From Pseudomonadota bacterium (GTDB lineage Bacteria > Pseudomonadota > Alphaproteobacteria > Caulobacterales > Caulobacteraceae), in contig JAEYNH010000192.1 in assembly GCA_023412655.1 (NCBI GenBank), positions 1-21,557 on the forward strand: a DNA stretch of 21,557 nt, written 5' to 3'. The notes beneath the pieces were generated by a model. That model made no database searches. It had not been told where the DNA came from and was given only the letters and a program-made list of their open reading frames with translations. This document shows, in pieces, positions 16,291 through 21,557 of this stretch. A program made the position numbers and the translations under genes. How positions within the stretch are numbered: the stretch's first letter is position 1; every line of letters begins with the position of its first letter.

Positions 16291-16356
16291 CCTGCCCCCT
16301 CCACCACGCCCTCTGCGGGGCGCGGTCCCCCTCCCGCCGCTTCGCGGGGGAGGTAG
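16291..16356 (-). repeat. Right inverted repeat of the DUF559 cassette
   Basis: Reverse-complement partner of 15852-15917 (33 + 15 identical bases). Its middle differs in sequence but still pairs: ACCGCGCCC with GGGCGTGGT around loop CGCAGA. The end lies four bases from the stop codon of the convergent acyl-CoA dehydrogenase gene. Confidence 0.85.
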
Positions 16357-16360
16357 CAGC

Positions 16361-17698
16361 CTAGCGCGGCGCGGGGATGGGCTGGACGTACTCCCCGGCC
16401 TGCGCTTCCCGCGCCTTGAACAGCTCGCGCCTCGGGCCGAGGTAGCCGAACAGATAGGCGGCCACCTTGCGCATCTGGATCTCCTCCGAGCCCTCGGTGA
16501 TCCGGTAGCGCCGGTGGTGGCGGTAGATGTGTTCGAAGGGCTTGTGCCGGGAATAGCCGATGCCGCCGTGCACCTGCATCGCCCGGTCGGCGGCCTCGCA
16601 CACCAGCCGGTTCGCCCAGTAATTGCACATAGAGACCTTGTCCGAGATCGTCTTCTCCACCTGCTTGTGGTCCATGCGGTCCATCTCCCAGGCGGTCTTG
16701 CGGATCAGCAGCCGCAGCATCTCGCACTGGGTCTGCAGCTCCACCAGCGGCCACTGGATGGCCTGGTTCTCGGCCAGGGCCTTGCCGAACGGCTTGCGCT
16801 CCCGGGCGTACCTCACGCTCTCGTCGATGCAGAACTGCGCCGCCCCCAGCGACGAGGCCGCCTGGCGGATGCGGTTCTGGTGCACGAACGACTGGCCCAG
16901 CCCCAGGCCCTTGTCGATCTCGCCCCAGTAGCTGTCCTCGGGCACCCAGCAGTCGGTGATCGAGATGCGCGGGTGGTCCGTGGGCATGTTGAAGGTCCAC
17001 AGGTACTCCTCGATCACGAAGCCCGGCGTCTCCTTCGGCACGATGAAGCAGGTGATGCCGCTGGCGTCGCCGTCCTGGCCCGAGGTGCGGGCGAAGACCA
17101 TGCAGTGGCTGGCCACGTGCATCCCCGTGGTCCACATCTTGGCCCCGTCGATCCGCCAGCCGGGCTTGCCGTCCCGGGTCTCGCGCACCGCCCGCGTCTC
17201 CATGAAGGTCGCGTCCGAGCCGTGGTTCGGCTCGGTCAGGCCAAAGCCCGTCCGCATCTCCCCGTTCAGCAGCTTGTCGGCATAGCGCTCGTACTGCCAG
17301 TTGGTGGCGAACTCCTTGAACATCAGCACGAACGGGTTGTTGCCGACGATCGAGTGCTCGGTCTGCAGGTCGTTGAACAGGCCCAGCCCCTTGGCCGCCA
17401 GGTGCTCGCGGATCACCGCCATGGCCAGCTGGCTGCCGCCCTTGCCGCCCATCTCCTTGGGCCAGGCATAGCGGTAGTGGCCGGCCGCATCCGCTCGCCG
17501 CCGGGCCTCGGCCAGCAGCGCCTCCCATTCCGGCCGGGGCAGGCCCTGGTTCTCGAAGTCGGTGCGGGCGTATTCCCGCCGGTGGTCGAAGAACCGCTCG
17601 TTGTCGTCCTGCGCCTGCAGCGGGGCGATCTCGCGTTCGATGAAGTCGTCCAGTTCCTTCAGATAGTCGACGAGGTCCTGGGGCAGGTCGAAGTCCAT
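16361..17698 (-). CDS. Acyl-CoA dehydrogenase (LvaC/ACAD11-like)
   Basis: A FAD-dependent acyl-CoA dehydrogenase of 445 residues. It has the N-terminal helical domain, the FAD/substrate beta-domain (FGLTEPNHGSDATFMETRAV, then DGAKMWTTGMHVASHCMVFA) and the C-terminal four-helix domain (AADRAMQVHGGIGYSRHKPF, then RYRITEGSEEIQMRKVA), with the expected catalytic Glu E402 in TEGSEE. I chose ATG 17698 (MDFDLPQDLV) because GAGGAG lies six bases upstream; a longer reading adds a basic, unconserved leader. It is divergent from a phosphotransferase gene and a DUF6285 gene, the same partners as in the Pseudomonas lva locus and in fused animal ACAD10/11. Removal of a 4-phospho group from an acyl-CoA is therefore a plausible role, by inference. 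Confidence 0.92.
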   Translation of the reverse strand: MDFDLPQDLVDYLKELDDFIEREIAPLQAQDDNERFFDHRREYARTDFENQGLPRPEWEALLAEARRRADAAGHYRYAWPKEMGGKGGSQLAMAVIREHLAAKGLGLFNDLQTEHSIVGNNPFVLMFKEFATNWQYERYADKLLNGEMRTGFGLTEPNHGSDATFMETRAVRETRDGKPGWRIDGAKMWTTGMHVASHCMVFARTSGQDGDASGITCFIVPKETPGFVIEEYLWTFNMPTDHPRISITDCWVPEDSYWGEIDKGLGLGQSFVHQNRIRQAASSLGAAQFCIDESVRYARERKPFGKALAENQAIQWPLVELQTQCEMLRLLIRKTAWEMDRMDHKQVEKTISDKVSMCNYWANRLVCEAADRAMQVHGGIGYSRHKPFEHIYRHHRRYRITEGSEEIQMRKVAAYLFGYLGPRRELFKAREAQAGEYVQPIPAPR

Positions 17699-17818
17699 GG
17701 ACGTCTCCTCACGCGGGTTCTTCTTGGGCGAGGGTTGACGTTGCGGAGGCATTTACAAGCCGGCCGCGGCCCCGCCAGATCGGTTCAGGCTAGATCAATC
17801 GGGAGCTTCCGTCGGGTC

Positions 17819-18814
17819 ATGGAAGTGGATGTGCGCGCCGCCCTGGATCGGCTGGCCCAGCGGCTGGAGGGCCGCGGCGCGCGGGTGGTCGAGGCCGGAC
17901 GCCTGTCGGGCGGCGCCAGCATGGAGACCTGGGCCTTCACCGTTCAGGGGCCCCGCGGCCGCGACCGGCTGATCGTGCGCCGCCGCACCGTGCCCTTCGA
18001 TCCCCAGAACGCCCGGGCCATCCCCCTGGCTGCCGAGGCGGCCCTGATCCGCGCCGTGCGCGCCAACGGCGCCCTGGCCCCGCCGGTGCTGCACGTCTGC
18101 GACGACGAGGACGGCCTGGGCGAGGCCTATGTCATGGGCGCGGTCCCCGGCGAGACCCTGGGCCGCAAGATCGTCTCCGACCCGGCCTTCGACGCCGTCC
18201 GGCCGAAGCTCGCCCGCCAGTGCGGCGAGGTGCTGGCCCGCATCCACGCCACCCCGCCGCCGCCCGAGCTCGACCTCAAGACCGTCGACGCCATAGCCGA
18301 GCTCGACCGCTACGAGGAGGTCTATCGCTCCACGGGCGCGGAGCGGCCGATCCTCGAGCTCGCCTTCCAGTACCTGCGCCGGCACACGCCCGAGCCGGTC
18401 CCGCCCGTGCTGCTGCACGGCGACTTCCGGAACGGCAACATCATGTTCGACCCCGAGACCGGCGTCGCCGCCGTGCTCGACTGGGAGCTCGCCCACATCG
18501 GCGACCCGGCCGAGGACATGGGCTGGATCTGCACCAACTCCTGGCGCTTCGGCCGCCCCGAGAAGCCGGTCGGCGGCTTCGGCGACTACGCCGACCTGCT
18601 GGCGGGCTACGCCGCGGCCGGCGGCCGTCCGATCCCGGTCGAGCGCGTCCGCTTCTGGCAGGTGCTGGGCTCGCTCCGCTGGGGCGTCATGTGCCTGACC
18701 ATGTACATGAGCTGGCAGACCGGCCTGGAAAAGTCGGTCGAGCGCCCGATGATCGGCCGCCGCGTCTCCGAGACCGAAGCCGACCTCGTCGTCCTTCTCG
18801 AGCAGGGCCTATGA
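17819..18814 (+). CDS. APH-fold phosphotransferase (LvaA/ACAD10-11 kinase-like)
   Basis: A 331-residue kinase of the aminoglycoside-phosphotransferase fold. Motifs include the substrate-side start GRLSGGASMETWAFTV, the catalytic loop LLHGDFRNGNIMF (H200-D202) and the Mg-binding AVLDWELAHIGDP (D221). It ends WGVMCLTMYMSWQTGLEKS as in the ACAD10/11-type branch, not antibiotic kinases. In Pseudomonas putida the related LvaA phosphorylates 4-hydroxyacyl-CoA; the same step is plausible here. The ATG at 17819 has no strong Shine-Dalgarno; longer readings run antisense through the dehydrogenase. Its stop overlaps the next gene's start (ATGA), so the pair is translationally coupled. Confidence 0.9.
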   Translation: MEVDVRAALDRLAQRLEGRGARVVEAGRLSGGASMETWAFTVQGPRGRDRLIVRRRTVPFDPQNARAIPLAAEAALIRAVRANGALAPPVLHVCDDEDGLGEAYVMGAVPGETLGRKIVSDPAFDAVRPKLARQCGEVLARIHATPPPPELDLKTVDAIAELDRYEEVYRSTGAERPILELAFQYLRRHTPEPVPPVLLHGDFRNGNIMFDPETGVAAVLDWELAHIGDPAEDMGWICTNSWRFGRPEKPVGGFGDYADLLAGYAAAGGRPIPVERVRFWQVLGSLRWGVMCLTMYMSWQTGLEKSVERPMIGRRVSETEADLVVLLEQGL

Positions 18815-19176
18815 TCACCCACCCCAAGACCGAGGAGCTGGTCCAGGCCGTCGCGCTGTGGATCGACCAGATCCGCCCCAGCCTCGACCCCCGCAGCGCC
18901 TTCCTGGCCCGCGTCGCCGTCAACGTCCTGTCGGTGGTGGAGCGCGAACTCACCCAAGGCCCCGCGGCCGAGGCGAGGGCGGTCCAGGCCATGTCCGGCC
19001 TGCTCGGTCATCAGGGGGAGGGGGGCGACTTCGCCGCCCTCAATGCCGAGCTCTGCGCCAGGATCCGCGCGGGCGACCTCACCGTCGAAACCCCCGGCCT
19101 CCTCGAAGCCCTCGGCGCTATGGCGCGCGACCAACTCGCCATCGACCAGCCCAAGTACCGGCCGGAGGTGGGGTAG
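18811..19176 (+). CDS. DUF6285 protein (LvaB-like partner of the kinase)
   Basis: A 121-residue, mostly helical protein: PKTEELVQAVALWIDQIRPS, then LDPRSAFLARVAVNVLSVVE near the start and FAALNAELCARIRAGDL toward the end, finishing DQLAIDQPKYRPEVG. This is the pattern of the small DUF6285 proteins that accompany APH-type kinases. In the lva locus the equivalent small protein LvaB is needed with LvaA for activity. Overlap with the kinase (ATGA) supports a complex made in fixed ratio. No catalytic motif is visible. Equating it with LvaB is based on size and neighbours, not on an alignment. Confidence 0.82.
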   Translation: MITHPKTEELVQAVALWIDQIRPSLDPRSAFLARVAVNVLSVVERELTQGPAAEARAVQAMSGLLGHQGEGGDFAALNAELCARIRAGDLTVETPGLLEALGAMARDQLAIDQPKYRPEVG

Positions 19177-19381
19177 GGGGGCAGGGGACTGCGCCAGCGG
19201 AGGGCGCTGTCTCGAAGTGACTCGCGGTCGCTCCCAACCTCAGCGTCGCAAGGGGCTCAGGAAGACGGCAGTGAGGGCGGCCCGTCAATCCTAGCTGATT
19301 TGAGGAAGGTCGCCGCGCGCCAACTAAACGAGCTAGAAGTGCCCCTGGCGCTAGTCGACGGCGAAGCGGCTCAGCAGTACG
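19177..19381. other. Junction between DUF6285 gene and low-GC islet
   Basis: No complete gene. A plus-strand frame without a clear start reads LADLRKVAARQLNELEVPLA, then LVDGEAAQQYVNLRILKD (19292-19405), and stops at 19428 inside the antisense of the caspase gene. It looks protein-like and could be a gene remnant at the edge of the islet, or chance. No terminator or att-like repeat was found. Confidence 0.3.
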
Positions 19382-20632
19382 TCAACCTGCGTATTCTGAA
19401 GGATAGATCGCATCGGCAGAGCCCTTGAGAAACTGGCCGGTGGAGGGCAGGAGTTGCAGCGCCAGCCGCGTTGCCTCGTCCAATTCGATGACGGTTCCTA
19501 ACATAGCTGCGCGGTCCTTGATGCGAACCGGTGTCGGCGGGATCATGTCGTAAAGAAGCTCCTTTACAACTCGGTCCAGGAACGCGAACCCAGAGCCCGG
19601 GGGTAGAATGTATTCCTCAATTGCTTCTAGAAGAAGGCGATTGAAATAGAGATCATTCAACGCCCTCTCGCCTTCTTGGGTTAGGTGATATCTTCCACCA
19701 GGTTGTACAACCCACCGAACTTTCCTTGAAAAATCTATGTAATCAGATAGTCGATCCGTTGAGATGGTGCGGTGGGCGCCTTCGTCGCCTTTTCGCAGTA
19801 CGAATATGTCTTCTCGATCGACTGCCTCTCGCAGCTCATCGAGGGTGGGCCTCAGCTTGCCGACTAGCTGAAGTAGCCGGTTCAATCTGGCGTAGATACT
19901 TCGACCCGCAGCGAACTCATTGTATTCGCTCGAGATTTTAGTTGATACGGGAAGCAGAACCGTGTCTGCGTAATCCCCAAAACAGTTGGGATCTTGATTG
20001 CGTGCAAGAAGGACCCGCCTTCGCGCTTCCTCAAATATCTTGCGATACGTGATGCCGCCCGCCCGACGGTCAATGCGCTGATCGCTCTTCTGCACGCGCT
20101 GCTCAAAGGCTCGCAGGAGACTATCCGAAAAATCCGCCTCAAAGGCATAGGCGCTACCAGTCGCAAACATTGCGAATACATCGAAACCGTCGACGCGGAA
20201 TGCCTCACGGGTTCGACCGGCATGGCAGGTGTCGAGGATGACCACGAGCTTACGAACGGGAGTGTGCTGTCGAATGGAATTCAAAAGCCACGATAGAGAT
20301 ACGGTGCGATCGAGCCCTTCCCCGTTCGTGCCCAAAATAAGCTTTAGATCGGTTTCCCCGTCGCTAATGCTATGGCCGACGAAATAGATCAGCAGCTCAG
20401 TGTCAGCTGAAAGCCCCTTAGCTTCGTCCAGCTGTTCGATAATGTCGGTAGATCTGGGGTTCAGAAGAGGCGATGGAGGCGCGGCCGGATCCGACAGGGA
20501 TCTAAACTTGTAGATATCCTCCGCAAAGAGCCTGGCCCAGCGATCCGTGAGGGACTTGACCTTTTGGGGGGATGGCCTGTCACGGCCCTGCGCAAGCCAT
20601 GACCCAATCACTAGGGCTCTTCGACTGACCAT
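19382..20632 (-). CDS. Caspase-like protease (peptidase C14 fold) with C-terminal helical/winged-helix region
   Basis: A 416-residue protein. Residues 1-190 are a caspase-type domain: RRALVIGSW at the first strand, LLIYFVGHSISDG with catalytic His87, and KLVVILDTCHAGRT with catalytic Cys136. Residues about 245-330 look like a winged helix, with VRWVVQPGGRYHLTQEGERA as wing and recognition helix; 330-416 is helical and unassigned. In bacteria such proteases are often effectors in conflict or cell-death systems, activated by a partner. The gene has lower GC than its neighbours, and its ATG overlaps the upstream stop (TAATG, 20634-20630), so it was translated coupled to the upstream gene. No membrane segment or signal peptide. 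The target protein is unknown. Confidence 0.88.
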   Translation of the reverse strand: MVSRRALVIGSWLAQGRDRPSPQKVKSLTDRWARLFAEDIYKFRSLSDPAAPPSPLLNPRSTDIIEQLDEAKGLSADTELLIYFVGHSISDGETDLKLILGTNGEGLDRTVSLSWLLNSIRQHTPVRKLVVILDTCHAGRTREAFRVDGFDVFAMFATGSAYAFEADFSDSLLRAFEQRVQKSDQRIDRRAGGITYRKIFEEARRRVLLARNQDPNCFGDYADTVLLPVSTKISSEYNEFAAGRSIYARLNRLLQLVGKLRPTLDELREAVDREDIFVLRKGDEGAHRTISTDRLSDYIDFSRKVRWVVQPGGRYHLTQEGERALNDLYFNRLLLEAIEEYILPPGSGFAFLDRVVKELLYDMIPPTPVRIKDRAAMLGTVIELDEATRLALQLLPSTGQFLKGSADAIYPSEYAG

Positions 20633-20912
20633 TATTGGTCCAGCTGATCCAAGAAGGTTTTGATCACGGCTGTAGCGACGGGAAGTCCAATCTCCTTCCC
20701 AAGAACTCTAATCCGCACCGGCCTTTCTTCTACTGCTTCCTCCTTGTCCTCCCGGGGCGGCTCAGTTCGACGTCGTCTAGTCGCTCCAGCCCCACCGCTG
20801 CGCTGTCGCTGGTTTGGCGAAGCAGCGTCAGGAACGCGAAGTAGGCCTGGTAGTAAAAACCGAGGGCGGCGTCTTCCGCGGAATGGGTGCTCGTTAGTGG
20901 AACGCCACTCAT
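20632..20912 (-). pseudogene. Broken gene with DUF4297/Cap4-like nuclease start, upstream of the caspase gene
   Basis: From ATG 20912 (or TTG 20927) the frame reads MSGVPLTSTHSAEDAALGFY, then YQAYFAFLTLLRQTSDSAAV and GLERLDDVELSRPG, then stops at 20730. GFYYQ..FA.L.LL and LE.LDDVEL are typical of the first 60 residues of dsDNA-nuclease (DUF4297/Cap4-like) proteins. A second frame, open through the stop and lacking its own usable start, continues REDKEEAVEERPVRIRVLGK, then EIGLPVATAVIKTFLDQLDQ, and ends in TAA overlapping the caspase ATG. A -1 change near 20750 joins the two. It is either a short gene with a frameshift or a large gene cut by an internal deletion. The nuclease assignment is by pattern only. 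Confidence 0.55.
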
Positions 20913-20927
20913 CCGATCACGACTCAA

Positions 20928-21252
20928 AAGATGTTAAGGTTAAGAATTGACTGACCGAGCAACCTTGACAACGCGGTTCTCACACTCGTTCTGACCCCCA
21001 CCATCGACTCGTGTGGATAACTCATCGGCTCATCGGCTCATCGGGTTGAGGGACTGCCCGCTCAAGGGCACGGCGCGAATGTCTGCTCCTGGCGGCAAGC
21101 GGATCATGAAGCACGTCGCGGCATTCCAAGTCCGATGGACTTCCGCCTGCGGCATCGGATAGCGCTCATCTCGTCCCTGCCATCCTGCCGACGGCGGCCG
21201 GGTCGATGAACACCCCCACTCACGCCCCCACCATCCGTCCGAAGTCAGCCCC
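20928..21252. other. Intergenic stretch with a DnaA box, a triple 8-mer and a weak promoter
   Basis: No convincing gene. It contains a perfect DnaA box (TGTGGATAA, 21012-21020) followed directly by three copies of CTCATCGG. A weak minus-strand promoter (TTGTCA 20966-20971, AATTCT 20943-20948, 17-base spacing) could serve the broken gene and caspase gene. Low GC ends near 20960 and ordinary composition resumes. Confidence 0.5.
21021..21044 (+). repeat. Tandem repeat, 3 x CTCATCGG
   Basis: Three exact head-to-tail copies of an 8-base unit starting one base after a DnaA box. Function unknown; slippage could vary the copy number. Confidence 0.9.
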
Positions 21253-21557
21253 ATGCCCCCACACACCTCCGCCCCCGCCGCCTATCCCATCGGAACCCCC
21301 GGCCAGCCCTGGGGCGAGGCGGAGCGGGCGCAGTGGCGGGCGCGGCAGGTGCGGCATCGGCGCTACGACGCCGACGTGCTGCCGCGGATCGAGGCCCTGG
21401 CCGAGCGCTTCGAGAAGATCGCCTATGGCCAACTGGACTATGCCGGCGAGACCTATCCGCTCTATGCCCTGGCCAGCCGGCCGTGGGACCCGTCTCTGCC
21501 CGCCGCCCTGATCACCGGCGGCGTCCATGGCTATGAGACCAGCGGCGTCATGGGCGC
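21253..21557 (+). CDS. M14-family zinc carboxypeptidase (N-terminal part, runs off the window)
   Basis: The visible 101 residues begin MPPHTSAPAAYPIGTPGQPW and include a helical segment VLPRIEALAERFEKIAYGQL, then YPLYALASR and AALITGGVHGYETSGVMGA. The HxxE in GGVHGYETSG supplies the first two zinc ligands of peptidase family M14, which removes C-terminal residues from peptides. The third ligand and the catalytic Glu lie beyond the window. No signal peptide is visible, so it may be cytoplasmic. The start at ATG 21253 is the first in this frame that keeps the conserved region; its ribosome site is weak. It lies just outside the low-GC islet and probably marks the original chromosome. Confidence 0.85.
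   Translation, partial: MPPHTSAPAAYPIGTPGQPWGEAERAQWRARQVRHRRYDADVLPRIEALAERFEKIAYGQLDYAGETYPLYALASRPWDPSLPAALITGGVHGYETSGVMG

Noticed and set aside
21206..21511. Plus-strand frame beginning MNTPTHAPTIRPKSAP
   Set aside because: Different frame from the M14 peptidase, proline- and arginine-rich, no motif; the HxxE zinc motif is in the frame from 21253.

Overview
The window looks like a chromosomal piece of a high-GC alphaproteobacterium of the Caulobacteraceae (Caulobacter/Phenylobacterium/Brevundimonas group). This rests on the flgI-fliX divergent pair followed by dksA, CtrA-type (TTAACCAT) and FlbD/ftr-type sites between flgI and fliX, alphaproteobacterial proteins throughout, and a dispersed CTCCCCCGCGAAGCGG-type repeat. 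The genus is inference; no 16S rRNA gene is present.

Layout. 1-1723: partial flgI (minus), fliX and dksA (plus), closed by a strong intrinsic terminator. 1764-6108: a VOC protein, glutamine-dependent NAD synthetase, a 47-residue small ORF divergent from a LysR regulator, and a LOG-family nucleotide phosphoribohydrolase. 6272-8119: an Atm1-type ABC half-transporter. 8120-13016: a minus-strand operon encoding a periplasmic adaptor, an RND pump and a GNAT acetyltransferase. 13213-14396: glyoxalase I, a 41-residue membrane peptide gene, tRNA-Asn and a candidate minus-strand small RNA. 14397-15815: an unusual Mpl-like Mur ligase. 15852-16356: a decayed DUF559 gene exactly enclosed by long structured inverted repeats. 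16361-19176: an acyl-CoA dehydrogenase divergent from an APH-fold kinase and a DUF6285 protein, together resembling the LvaC/LvaA/LvaB trio for 4-hydroxyacyl-CoA breakdown. 19382-20912: a visibly lower-GC islet with a caspase-like protease and a broken upstream gene whose start resembles DUF4297/Cap4-type nucleases. 21253-end: start of an M14 zinc carboxypeptidase.

How the genes work together. The flagellar end carries its own regulatory hub: a sigma54 promoter for flgI, an ftr palindrome and CtrA half-sites. The RND adaptor, pump and acetyltransferase are tightly packed and probably co-transcribed; no outer-membrane channel gene is present. The kinase, DUF6285 and dehydrogenase genes probably form one catabolic module. 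The most unusual parts are the DUF559 inverted-repeat cassette, the caspase/nuclease-remnant islet and the Mur ligase with replaced catalytic motifs. All calls were made by reading the sequence; no database search was run.
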